Positions 1 through 6,239 of a DNA stretch of 9,286 nt are shown here, in pieces. Location of the stretch: NCBI GenBank assembly GCA_016839995.1, contig JAEOTD010000098.1:1-9286 (forward strand), given 5' to 3'. Every line of letters starts with the position of its first letter. Positions within the stretch are counted from its first letter, which is position 1. Made by a program: the position numbers and the translations under genes. The notes below the pieces were generated by a model, which was given only the letters and a program-made list of their open reading frames with translations, did not search any database and was not told the origin of the DNA. The DNA is from Candidatus Hermodarchaeota archaeon. GTDB lineage: Archaea > Asgardarchaeota > Hermodarchaeia > Hermodarchaeales > Hermodarchaeaceae.

Positions 1-740
1 TGACGTTGGATGCGATGTTGAATTTTTCTCGGGCGTATTTGCCGACGTCTCGTGGGGGGTCGATGGATACGCCGTTGGTGTTGAGTGTGTCGGTTACGCC
101 GAAGGAGATTGATGCTGAGGCGCATAATATTGATGGGTCTGGGATTTATCCGTTGGAGTTTTATGAGCGGACACGGCAGTTTGTTGATCCCAAAGATGTG
201 GAGGATATTTTTGATTTGGTGGCGCATCGGATTGTGGATCATCGTATTGATCCAACGGCGGAGTCGTATGGGTTGATGTTCTCGCATCCCACTGATGATG
301 TGAATTATGGTCCTCGTGTAACAACTTACACCAAATTGCAAACAATGCAAGAGAAGGTAAACCGTCAGTTAGCGTTGGGTAATCGAATTGCCGCTGTTGA
401 CGTTCAGGATATGGCTCGACGGCTTCTTGATTCCCACTTTCTTCCAGATATCTTTGGCAATATCCGGGCATTTACTACTCAAAGCGTTCGATGTACAAGT
501 TGTAACGAGAAATTTCGGCGCATTCCATTATCAGGACAATGCTCTGCGTGTTCTGGGAAACTCGTATTAACTGTTACCAAAGCTGGAATTACCAAGTATA
601 TTGACCTAGCCCGCCAAATTGTTGAGGATTACCATCTCCCATTATACTATCGACAAAGGCTTGAGATGGCCAAAAACGTCATCAATTCGCTCTTTGCTCC
701 AGAGGAAGATGAACAACAAACCACGTTGAAGCAGTTCTAA
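1..740 (+). CDS. polC: DNA polymerase D large subunit (DP2), C-terminal part, 5' truncated by window edge
   Basis: This is the catalytic large subunit of the archaeal D-family replicative DNA polymerase, which works with the small exonuclease subunit DP1 and PCNA at the fork. The frame is open at the left edge (first full codon at 3-5), so the catalytic core lies upstream and only about 245 residues are visible. Recognisable DP2 features are the LNFSRAYLP and RGGSMDTPLVL segments near the start, the DAEAHN and YPLEFYERT stretches, HFLPDIFGNIRAF, and then a four-cysteine zinc site of the form CxxC...CxxC (codons at 492-503 and 540-551). The protein ends in QTTLKQF, which fits the C-terminal PCNA-interacting motif known in DP2 of Thermococcales. 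It converges on the CBS gene with only 25 bases between stops. Codon use changes abruptly inside the gene: bases 3-170 use only G- or T-ending codons, while the 3' part is mixed. The family call is secure. Confidence 0.96.
   Translation, partial: TLDAMLNFSRAYLPTSRGGSMDTPLVLSVSVTPKEIDAEAHNIDGSGIYPLEFYERTRQFVDPKDVEDIFDLVAHRIVDHRIDPTAESYGLMFSHPTDDVNYGPRVTTYTKLQTMQEKVNRQLALGNRIAAVDVQDMARRLLDSHFLPDIFGNIRAFTTQSVRCTSCNEKFRRIPLSGQCSACSGKLVLTVTKAGITKYIDLARQIVEDYHLPLYYRQRLEMAKNVINSLFAPEEDEQQTTLKQF
717..737 (+). other. C-terminal PIP-box (PCNA-binding motif) of the DP2 subunit
   Basis: The last seven residues, QTTLKQF, fit the PIP consensus Q-x-x-(L/I/M)-x-x-aromatic at the extreme C-terminus. DP2 subunits of other archaea carry a functional PIP motif in the same place, so a role in tethering the polymerase to the PCNA clamp is expected. 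Only one of the two usual terminal aromatics is present, because the protein stops after the first. Confidence 0.7.
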
Positions 741-765
741 ACAACGAGCCCCTGATGTCTGGTTC

Positions 766-1611
766 TTATGGTGTTTCCAGAAGGATTCGCATAAGGTCTT
801 TATCACGGATAATACCGCACAGCTCACCTTTGGCACTTGTTACTGGGAGTTGATCGATATCATGCCTTCGCATGGATTTGGTAGTTTCACCAATTGTGGC
901 TTGATCATAAGTGGTAATAATGCCACCAACCATTACCTCAGATACCGGTTTATCGGGAAGTTGGAGTTCATTTGTCGTTATGTAAAGGACGGTTGTCGCA
1001 TCCCATGACCAATCTGTACCCTCGCTTGCTGCTGACCCAGGCGTTGATCGCCGTTCTTGGACGATCTCACTAAGATTCATGATATCGCTTACCGAGATGA
1101 TTCCGACAAGATCTCCCTTCACAGAAATCACAGGTAAGACATCCGTGGAAGCGAGACGCATTATTGTATAAGCAGCCTGGATAGGCGTGTGTTCCCACAC
1201 TGCAGTAACTTCCTGCCGAACATATGGCGTAATTAATTCTTCAGCAAATTGTTCACTGATTACCTTTCGAATGATTTGGTGAACCGTAATCATACCTTTA
1301 AGCCGGCGTTTGGAGTCAACCACTGGTAGTCTGCGAATGCCCTTTTCCAAAAGAATACGGACAGCATCTTCAACTTCATTACTTTGGGCTATTACAGGGG
1401 GGTTGCGATCCATAAGAAGTGCTAACTGGTCTTCATCGGGCTTTCGCATAAGATCCAAACGCGACACAATACCCGCGAGTTCCTCAGTATCTTTTTTCAC
1501 CAATGGAATAGCTGTTGTTCCATGTTCAGACATAATCTGGAGAACAGTGTCACGGGTACCGGGAACAGATGCACGAGCAAATTCCGTCTTCATCACTTCT
1601 TTAACTTTCAT
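766..1611 (-). CDS. Four-CBS-domain protein, probable nucleotide-sensing regulator
   Basis: This 281-residue protein is made almost entirely of CBS domains, which pair up to bind adenosyl ligands such as AMP, ATP or SAM. Four repeats can be read: residues about 1-57, 62-117, 125-181 and 222-280. Each has the x-LPVxxxxGxLxGIIxxxDLM type core (AIPLV..ELAGIVSRLDLM, RLPVVDSKRRLKGMITV, VLPVISVKGDLVGIISVSDIM, QLPVTSAKGELCGIIRDKDLM). A less conserved linker with WSWD and a beta-like VLYITTN segment separates the third and fourth. There is no catalytic domain, signal peptide or membrane segment, so it probably regulates a partner in the cytoplasm; the partner and ligand cannot be read from sequence. 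The ATG at 1611 is preceded by GAGAGG about 8 bases upstream. It converges on polD and lies downstream of glyA on the same strand with a 117-base gap, so it probably has its own promoter. Confidence 0.9.
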   Translation of the reverse strand: MKVKEVMKTEFARASVPGTRDTVLQIMSEHGTTAIPLVKKDTEELAGIVSRLDLMRKPDEDQLALLMDRNPPVIAQSNEVEDAVRILLEKGIRRLPVVDSKRRLKGMITVHQIIRKVISEQFAEELITPYVRQEVTAVWEHTPIQAAYTIMRLASTDVLPVISVKGDLVGIISVSDIMNLSEIVQERRSTPGSAASEGTDWSWDATTVLYITTNELQLPDKPVSEVMVGGIITTYDQATIGETTKSMRRHDIDQLPVTSAKGELCGIIRDKDLMRILLETP

Positions 1612-1670
1612 AATTCGCGCCTCTCAAGGGCAATATCCACTGACAGAATAATCTTGGCAGAGAAAATCCT

Positions 1671-1682
1671 GTGATAAATTGG
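1671..1682 (-). promoter_or_regulatory. Possible TATA box for the CBS-domain gene
   Basis: On the - strand this reads CCAATTTATCAC, an archaeal TATA-like A/T element about 60 bases upstream of the ATG at 1611. Transcription would start near 1650 and give a leader of about 35-40 bases containing GAGAGG. A T-tract (TTTTT, about 1692-1697 read on the - strand) lies just upstream and could end glyA transcription. Both calls rest on spacing and composition only. Confidence 0.3.
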
Positions 1683-1728
1683 TAAGTACCGTTAAAAAGG
1701 GTTCCTTAATGGATTTCTCAAAGGGTAT

Positions 1729-3066
1729 CTAACGGATTTTAATATACTCGTATGCATCGCGGGCCGTGTCAAATGCATAGTGAACTTTCTGAAATTTGGT
1801 TCGAAATTGAGCTACATCTTGAGCTACTGATTGTGTTTCTTCCTGATCGAAAACAATCCGCCGCATGAACTCGGCAATCTGGGTCATCTCGTCCTTTTTC
1901 ATTCCCAGACGTGTCATTTCACTTGTTCCTAATCGTATTCCTCCTGGACGAATGTAGTCTCGTCCAAAGCGTTTATCCCATGGTAACAAATTCCGGTTAA
2001 TGATGATGTTAGCGGATTCCAATTTTTCTTCAACGGCTCTCCCGTTTCTTAGAGGCGTATCTGCGACTTCAATTAGGAGAACATGTGATTTCGTGAACCC
2101 CTTATGCTCACCGAGAACTTTGAACCCCTCTTCTGCAAGCGATTGACCCAATGTTTGTGCATTTTTAATTATTTGCTGGCTGTAATCCTTGCCAAATGCC
2201 AGCATCTCTGCCATTACGACTGCTTTAGCTGCAACGTGATGAAGGTGATGGTTACTATGCATAGCAGGGAAAACACCGCGTTTGATTCGATCAGCAAATT
2301 GATCATGTGCCACTATACATCCACCTTGTGGTCCAGGGAGCGTTTTGTGTGTACTAAATGTCATGCTATCTGCGCCTTCACGAAGTGGATCTTGGAAGCT
2401 GTTAGTTCCAATTAAACCGGCCACATGCGCTGCGTCAAAATTCACATAGGCACCGTAACCCTTTGCAACTTCAACTATTTCAGGAAGTGGTTGGGGAAAA
2501 GGAAACACTGATGCACCAAACATGAAGAAATCGATGTGTTTACCTTTCTTTCGTAAGCGCTCAATTCTTCGGATTGTCGCATCTACATCAATGTTTAATT
2601 CGTGTTCATCATATTTGAAGTATTGAATCTTTAATCCGCGTACGCGACCAGCTGTACCCCATAATCGATGACGAGCCGATGAAATATGGCCACCTGTAGG
2701 AATTGATAAGCACATCATACGGTCGCCAGGCTCAGTAAATGCTGTCAAAACGCTTAGATTTGCTAAAACTCCACTAATCGGTCTTACATCTGCGAAGTCA
2801 GCTCGGAAAAGCGCCTTGGTGAGATCGTTCCCCAAAATCTCAACTTCATCGATATATTTCGTACCTGCATAAACTCGCTCGCCTGGCCAGCCCTCTGCAT
2901 AACGGTCACTAAAATCGATTTGCATTGCTTCTCGTACTGCGGGGGAATGCACATTTTCTGAAGCAATGAGATTAATTGTCTCTTGCATCCATGAGTGGTG
3001 TTTTTCTAACAATGAGAAAATCTGATTATATGCTGAACGGGCTTCGCTAGATTTCATTTTATTCAT
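1729..3066 (-). CDS. glyA: Serine hydroxymethyltransferase (archaeal type)
   Basis: This PLP enzyme interconverts serine and glycine and passes a one-carbon unit to a tetrahydropterin (tetrahydrofolate or tetrahydromethanopterin; sequence does not say which). At 445 residues it has the normal length for the family. The signature FSTHKTLPGPQGG places the Schiff-base lysine at about residue 241. DAAHVAGLIG (211-220) supplies the Asp and His that contact the cofactor. SENVHSP (36-42) and WPGERVYAGTKYID (60-73) form the conserved N-terminal substrate region, and a GGHISS motif lies at 125-130. Start choice is between the ATG at 3066 and an in-frame ATG nine bases further in. GGAG sits only 3 bases from the first and 12 from the second, so neither spacing is ideal. 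It is divergent from secG, with a 93-base shared promoter region. It is cytoplasmic, and I see nothing truncated or odd. Confidence 0.95.
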   Translation of the reverse strand: MNKMKSSEARSAYNQIFSLLEKHHSWMQETINLIASENVHSPAVREAMQIDFSDRYAEGWPGERVYAGTKYIDEVEILGNDLTKALFRADFADVRPISGVLANLSVLTAFTEPGDRMMCLSIPTGGHISSARHRLWGTAGRVRGLKIQYFKYDEHELNIDVDATIRRIERLRKKGKHIDFFMFGASVFPFPQPLPEIVEVAKGYGAYVNFDAAHVAGLIGTNSFQDPLREGADSMTFSTHKTLPGPQGGCIVAHDQFADRIKRGVFPAMHSNHHLHHVAAKAVVMAEMLAFGKDYSQQIIKNAQTLGQSLAEEGFKVLGEHKGFTKSHVLLIEVADTPLRNGRAVEEKLESANIIINRNLLPWDKRFGRDYIRPGGIRLGTSEMTRLGMKKDEMTQIAEFMRRIVFDQEETQSVAQDVAQFRTKFQKVHYAFDTARDAYEYIKIR

Positions 3067-3105
3067 CTACTCCATGAAGTTGGGAGAGGATGTTTCATCA
3101 AGAAA

Positions 3106-3130
3106 CCTTAAAAACGGTTGGGATTTAAGG
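3106..3130. promoter_or_regulatory. Back-to-back TATA-like elements between glyA (-) and secG (+)
   Basis: CCTTAAA at 3106-3112 and its inverted copy TTTAAGG at 3124-3130 are separated by 11 bases. Each reads as CCTTAAA(A/T) on its own strand, an archaeal TATA-like box. Read rightward, the first would start transcription near 3135, about 25 bases before the secG ATG. Read leftward, the second would start near 3098, about 32 bases before the glyA ATG. The symmetry could instead be an operator for a dimeric regulator, and the two roles do not exclude each other. No transcription data are available. Confidence 0.5.
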
Positions 3131-3159
3131 ATTCCAGATAATTCGCTAGTGGGAATTGT

Positions 3160-3360
3160 ATGCCAAAATCGAAGCGAAAAAGACAATCAGAAGGTCCCAT
3201 GCCAGCTGCAGGTGCAGGGCTAATTCGGTTTTTTGCAGATTCAAGTGAAGGTATCAAGTTAGGGCCTGTTACTGTCCTGTTAATCACTATTGCACTAGTT
3301 GTTATTGTGTTCATGGCCGATTTGGGTCTTTTTGATCTTTTCTTTCTACCGATTGGATAA
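3160..3360 (+). CDS. secG: Sec61-beta / archaeal SecG translocon subunit
   Basis: This is the small third subunit of the SecYEG/Sec61 protein-conducting channel in the cytoplasmic membrane. The 66-residue protein has the family plan: a basic cytosolic N-terminus (PKSKRKRQ), the conserved PMPAAGAGLIRFFADSSEG segment (residues about 13-31), IKLGP, then one transmembrane helix of about residues 37-53. It is tail-anchored, with no signal peptide. Archaeal members are usually about 50-60 residues and end soon after the helix. This one continues with a hydrophobic 13-residue tail (DLGLFDLFFLPIG). No strong Shine-Dalgarno is visible before the ATG, consistent with a short leader. It is divergent from glyA and 103 bases upstream of the beta-CASP nuclease gene on the same strand. 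The identification is confident despite the small size. Confidence 0.93.
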   Translation: MPKSKRKRQSEGPMPAAGAGLIRFFADSSEGIKLGPVTVLLITIALVVIVFMADLGLFDLFFLPIG

Positions 3361-3378
3361 TCTCAAAATATTCAGTGG

Positions 3379-3406
3379 ATTAAAAATCTAGTACTGCATA
3401 AATTAG
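3379..3406 (+). promoter_or_regulatory. Possible promoter of the beta-CASP nuclease gene
   Basis: The 103-base gap after secG is A/T-rich and holds two TATA-like stretches: GATTAAAAAT at 3379-3388 and CATAAATTA at 3398-3406. Either would place a start 35-55 bases upstream of the ATG at 3464. Read-through from secG is equally possible. The evidence is composition and spacing only. Confidence 0.3.
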
Positions 3407-3463
3407 TGAATATTACTACTTCAATGAAGACTTCCAAGTTGCAAATGATTGTGGGACATAATT

Positions 3464-4507
3464 ATGCAAAATCCATTTGCAGACTTCCAGCTACTCAAAT
3501 CGCGAAATATCGCTATTCGTGCAGGAGAACAACGTATTCTATTTGATCCTACGAGCATTCCAAATAAATGGCGTTCAACAAATACGACAATATGCATCTC
3601 ACATGCTCATGCAGATCACATCGCAGGGTTTAGAAGCACCTTACGAAAACTTGTCACACCTGAAACTCTGGAAATTTACAAATCCGTCAGCGTAAAACCG
3701 AACAAAGTTCATCCAATTCCAACTGGAAAGAAATTCTCCTTTGAGGATGGTGGAACAATACAGCTTCATCGGGCTGGACATATGCTTGGTGCAGCTCAAT
3801 TTGTATTCGAAAGGAATGGGGCTCGTCTTGTTTATACTGGGGACTTTAATTTGCAATCTACACTGACAGCGCAGGGAGCAGAACCAATTCCTTGTGATGT
3901 ATTGTTGATGGAGGCTACATATGGGCGTCCGGATGCAATTTTTCCTCCACGAGAACAAGTATATGCTGAAATTGCTGAATGGACGAGTCAAGAGCTGAAA
4001 CGAAAAAAGGTTCCCATGTTTCGTGTGTATGCAACTGGAAAAGCCCAAGAGATTATTCGAATTATCAATACATATCTCACGGTTCCTGTAATTGTTGATT
4101 CTACTATCGCAAAAATCAGCCAGGTTTACAAATCCTTTGAAATTCCTCTCGCTTTCTATAACGAACGTTCAACTGAAGGAAGAGAGATGATGCGTCAAGG
4201 AGGGTTTGTTTATCTCTCATCAAAAAAACTTCCAGCAAATAGAACACTCTTCGGTCAACCAGTATCAAAGGCTGTTGCCACAGGGTGGGCGCGAATCTTT
4301 CCTATGAAAAAATATGATAAAGCGTTCATTCTCTCAGCACATGCTGATTTTCAGCAACTCGTTGAATATGTGAAACAATCTCAACCGCGTGCCGTTCATT
4401 TGACATGTGGAAATACGGTTACGTTTGGAGCAGTCCTCGATAAACTAAACATCAAGCAAATTGAACCTAGACAGCGGAAGCAATTAGAACTTTCAGATTT
4501 TCTCTAA
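3464..4507 (+). CDS. Beta-CASP metallo-beta-lactamase-fold nuclease with C-terminal PIP-box-like tail
   Basis: This 347-residue protein has a metallo-beta-lactamase core interrupted by a beta-CASP cap, the architecture of CPSF73/RNase J RNA nucleases and of SNM1/Artemis and LigB-associated DNA nucleases. Visible zinc ligands are SHAHADH (H47, H49, D51, H52), H106 in GHMLGAAQ and D127 in TGDFN. Motif A is E150 in LLMEATYG, and a TGKAQE segment starts at about 191. Motif B is H293 in LSAHADF. Where motif C normally has His (the VHG-type strand end) I align C315 in HLTCGN. The protein ends KQLELSDFL, a good match to archaeal PCNA-binding tails. No KH domain is fused, unlike archaeal CPSF-like nucleases. 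I prefer the ATG at 3464; an in-frame TTG at 3449 would add five residues but has no ribosome binding site. The fold is certain. A DNA rather than RNA substrate is an inference from the tail and motif C. Confidence 0.9.
   Translation: MQNPFADFQLLKSRNIAIRAGEQRILFDPTSIPNKWRSTNTTICISHAHADHIAGFRSTLRKLVTPETLEIYKSVSVKPNKVHPIPTGKKFSFEDGGTIQLHRAGHMLGAAQFVFERNGARLVYTGDFNLQSTLTAQGAEPIPCDVLLMEATYGRPDAIFPPREQVYAEIAEWTSQELKRKKVPMFRVYATGKAQEIIRIINTYLTVPVIVDSTIAKISQVYKSFEIPLAFYNERSTEGREMMRQGGFVYLSSKKLPANRTLFGQPVSKAVATGWARIFPMKKYDKAFILSAHADFQQLVEYVKQSQPRAVHLTCGNTVTFGAVLDKLNIKQIEPRQRKQLELSDFL
4481..4504 (+). other. C-terminal PIP-box-like motif of the beta-CASP nuclease
   Basis: The last eight residues are QLELSDFL, matching Q-x-x-L-x-x-F-(F/L) with a preceding Lys, as in the PCNA-binding tails of archaeal replication factor C large subunit and FEN1. 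The motif is at the extreme C-terminus, where archaeal PIP boxes usually sit. Binding to PCNA is inferred. Confidence 0.6.
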
Positions 4508-4516
4508 TTTTCATCT

Positions 4517-5779
4517 CTACATTGATATTCCTGAGACGTAAGGTGTGCCACCTAATACTTCTTGAGCAGCTTTCCCAACACGTTTACGGAGGGGAGCTGT
4601 AGTATAAACACGTACAATATCGAGGTATCCCCTCAATGACGAAATTACTCGAGATAATTCAACAAGGTCAACTGCTATCTTTTTCTTACCCACATAAGCG
4701 AATCCTGGAATCTCCATTGGATCTAATTGCGATGAATGACGATAGGGGACAGATGGAAGAAGCGGGGAGTCAAGTTGCACTTTTTCAGCATCAACTTTGG
4801 CTTTTGCGGCAATTTCTTGTTCAATCTGCTTCCGCACACTTTCCTTATCTAACAAATCAATAGTTGGATGATCCTGTACAATTGATTCAACTGTATATGC
4901 ACACTTGAGAAGTTCTCGACGTTCCAGTCTTTCGATAATCGGACGAGACGCTTTACACTCCTTAAGCCCTGCCCAGGTGGTGTAGTCATCCATATCCAAG
5001 TAATCTTCAGGAGTACTAAAATCAGAAAGGCCAAGTTCTTCATCTGCGGCGTTCAATGCATCCGCTAACATTCGTTGGACTCCCCGGCAGACTCTATGGT
5101 AATAGATACTCCGAAAACTCAACACTCGGGCAATAAGAAATGCTTCAAGCGTAGTTAATGCCGTAGTATTTACAGCCAGGTTTCCTTGAAATGGTTCCGT
5201 TGTATAAATCAAACGAAAAACATCAACGCTTCCATACTCTGCTCCAGTGTGAAATGAATCACGGACAATGTAATCCAGTTTATCAACATCCACCGAGCTA
5301 CGAATTACCTGGTTAAGATATAATCGACCTTTTTGCTCCAATTTGCCAATGGCAAGATGGCTCAGTTCTTCAGGGTTCAATCCGGCATCTTGTAAAATAT
5401 CTGCGAGTTCCGAGTTCTTCACTAGCCAAGTTGTAATATCCTCATGATTTTGACCTTTTTTAGCAAGAATTTCTTCGAAGATATGACTGAAAGGTCCATG
5501 CCCAATGTCATGCAACATGGCAGCTAACCTTAATGATTGAACCTCAACTTCATCTTCAGTGATATTTTCAGCCATTAATCCAGCTAGATGCATAGCACCC
5601 ACGCTATGCTCAAATCGAGTATGGTTTGCACCTGGATATACAAATTCGGCTCCGGCTAATTGACGCAATCGGCGCAATCGTTGAACCACACGCGTATCAA
5701 TTACATTCTTTTCCAAGGGGGTAATAGCCACATAGCCATACAACGGGTCTTTTATGAATCCCCAACGTTCACGGACCAA
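4517..5779 (-). CDS. HD-domain phosphohydrolase of the SAMHD1/dGTPase-like family (COG1078 type)
   Basis: This 420-residue cytoplasmic metal-dependent phosphohydrolase resembles SAMHD1 and the bacterial/archaeal dNTP triphosphohydrolase-like group. The HD metal site is clear: H58 in HTRFEHSVG, H90-D91 in MLHDIGHGPFSH, and the distal Asp within VDVDKLDYIVRD (about 164-174). The start IKDPLYGYV and the LRRLRQL segment are also typical, as is the YHRVCRG stretch in the middle. dNTP or other nucleotide hydrolysis is likely from the family, but the substrate is not proven here. The start is a TTG at 5779: an in-frame TAA lies directly upstream, GGAGGT stands 7 bases away, and the conserved N-terminus follows at once. 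It converges on the nuclease gene with 9 bases between stops and lies 73 bases downstream of the PAC4-like gene. Confidence 0.93.
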   Translation of the reverse strand: MVRERWGFIKDPLYGYVAITPLEKNVIDTRVVQRLRRLRQLAGAEFVYPGANHTRFEHSVGAMHLAGLMAENITEDEVEVQSLRLAAMLHDIGHGPFSHIFEEILAKKGQNHEDITTWLVKNSELADILQDAGLNPEELSHLAIGKLEQKGRLYLNQVIRSSVDVDKLDYIVRDSFHTGAEYGSVDVFRLIYTTEPFQGNLAVNTTALTTLEAFLIARVLSFRSIYYHRVCRGVQRMLADALNAADEELGLSDFSTPEDYLDMDDYTTWAGLKECKASRPIIERLERRELLKCAYTVESIVQDHPTIDLLDKESVRKQIEQEIAAKAKVDAEKVQLDSPLLPSVPYRHSSQLDPMEIPGFAYVGKKKIAVDLVELSRVISSLRGYLDIVRVYTTAPLRKRVGKAAQEVLGGTPYVSGISM

Positions 5780-5830
5780 TTACTTAACCTCCATGTTAAT
5801 TGAACAATCTCTTTAAATAACATATAAACC
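5780..5830 (-). promoter_or_regulatory. Promoter and Shine-Dalgarno of the HD phosphohydrolase gene
   Basis: Read on the - strand, a TATA-like TTTATATG at about 5821-5828 is followed by a second A/T stretch (TTATTTAAA), then GGAGGT at 5787-5792, seven bases before the TTG start at 5779. A transcription start about 25 bases after the TATA box would fall near 5799 and give a leader of about 20 bases that includes the Shine-Dalgarno. The strong ribosome binding site decides the TTG start. The TATA call is weaker. Confidence 0.5.
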
Positions 5831-5852
5831 TGCTGCTTATAACCGCGCTAAA

Positions 5853-6239
5853 CTAGCCTAAGCGCGTCTTCCTCTTGTCCATCGGCGTCATCTCTAACAT
5901 CACCGAACGCACAGCAGACAACACCGCACCAACCTCTCCCTCATTTTCCCTAGACAAAAATAAATTCACTACCACTATCCCTCCCAACCGTTGAGCTGCA
6001 ATATCCGCAATTGCCCTCGTTTCAGCCTGAAATCGCGTTCCAACAACACACGACGTAGCTACGGGTGATGTCTCACTAAACGGACTTGGTACACCGACAG
6101 CAATTGTACCAAACCGGTGCCCTCCATCACTTACCAAAATCAGGGATCCATTTGCTAAATTGCTAATGGCAACAGCAATTCGAAGGTCACCAACTTCCAC
6201 AGATTCTTCCACAAATTCTAATGACAACTTACCTACCAT
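5853..6239 (-). CDS. Small protein resembling proteasome assembly chaperone 4 (PAC4/PSMG4)
   Basis: This 128-residue soluble protein has no signal peptide, membrane segment or catalytic motif. Its pattern is alternating strands and helices: RIAVAISNL (20-28), SLILVSDGG (32-40), FGTIAVGVPSPF (43-54), ATSCVVG (61-67), a helix over about 70-85, GGIVVVNLFLS (86-96), then a helix over about 101-117. Against human PSMG4 as I remember it, order and spacing match well: a strand with Leu-Phe-Leu/Leu-Ile-Leu, an LAVAM/TIAVGV strand, PVSTSLLG versus PVATSCVVG, a helix with AQRLA versus AAQRLG, a VFVSYNL versus VVVNLFL strand, and a final amphipathic helix. That comparison is from memory and unscored. 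It follows porB on the same strand after 47 bases, so it could be cotranscribed. No good Shine-Dalgarno is seen. The 3' half is depleted of C-ending codons. Confidence 0.6.
   Translation of the reverse strand: MVGKLSLEFVEESVEVGDLRIAVAISNLANGSLILVSDGGHRFGTIAVGVPSPFSETSPVATSCVVGTRFQAETRAIADIAAQRLGGIVVVNLFLSRENEGEVGAVLSAVRSVMLEMTPMDKRKTRLG

Noticed and set aside
94..471. Open frame of 125 codons opposite the polymerase gene
   Set aside because: It lies entirely within a confidently identified gene, has low-complexity His/Gln/Pro-rich composition from the antisense of biased codons, and shows no ribosome binding site or family resemblance.
3449..3463. TTG start for the beta-CASP nuclease adding five residues
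   Set aside because: There is no Shine-Dalgarno upstream and the five residues add no recognisable family sequence; the ATG at 3464 is the simpler choice.
3641..4048. Open frame of 135 codons opposite the beta-CASP gene
   Set aside because: It is antisense to the conserved catalytic region and its Ser/Cys/Phe-rich translation has no recognisable domain.
5777..5794. TAA before the HD gene as a read-through or recoded codon joining MEVK to the protein
   Set aside because: The conserved family N-terminus begins right after the TTG, and GGAGGT is well spaced for the TTG, so no recoding is needed.
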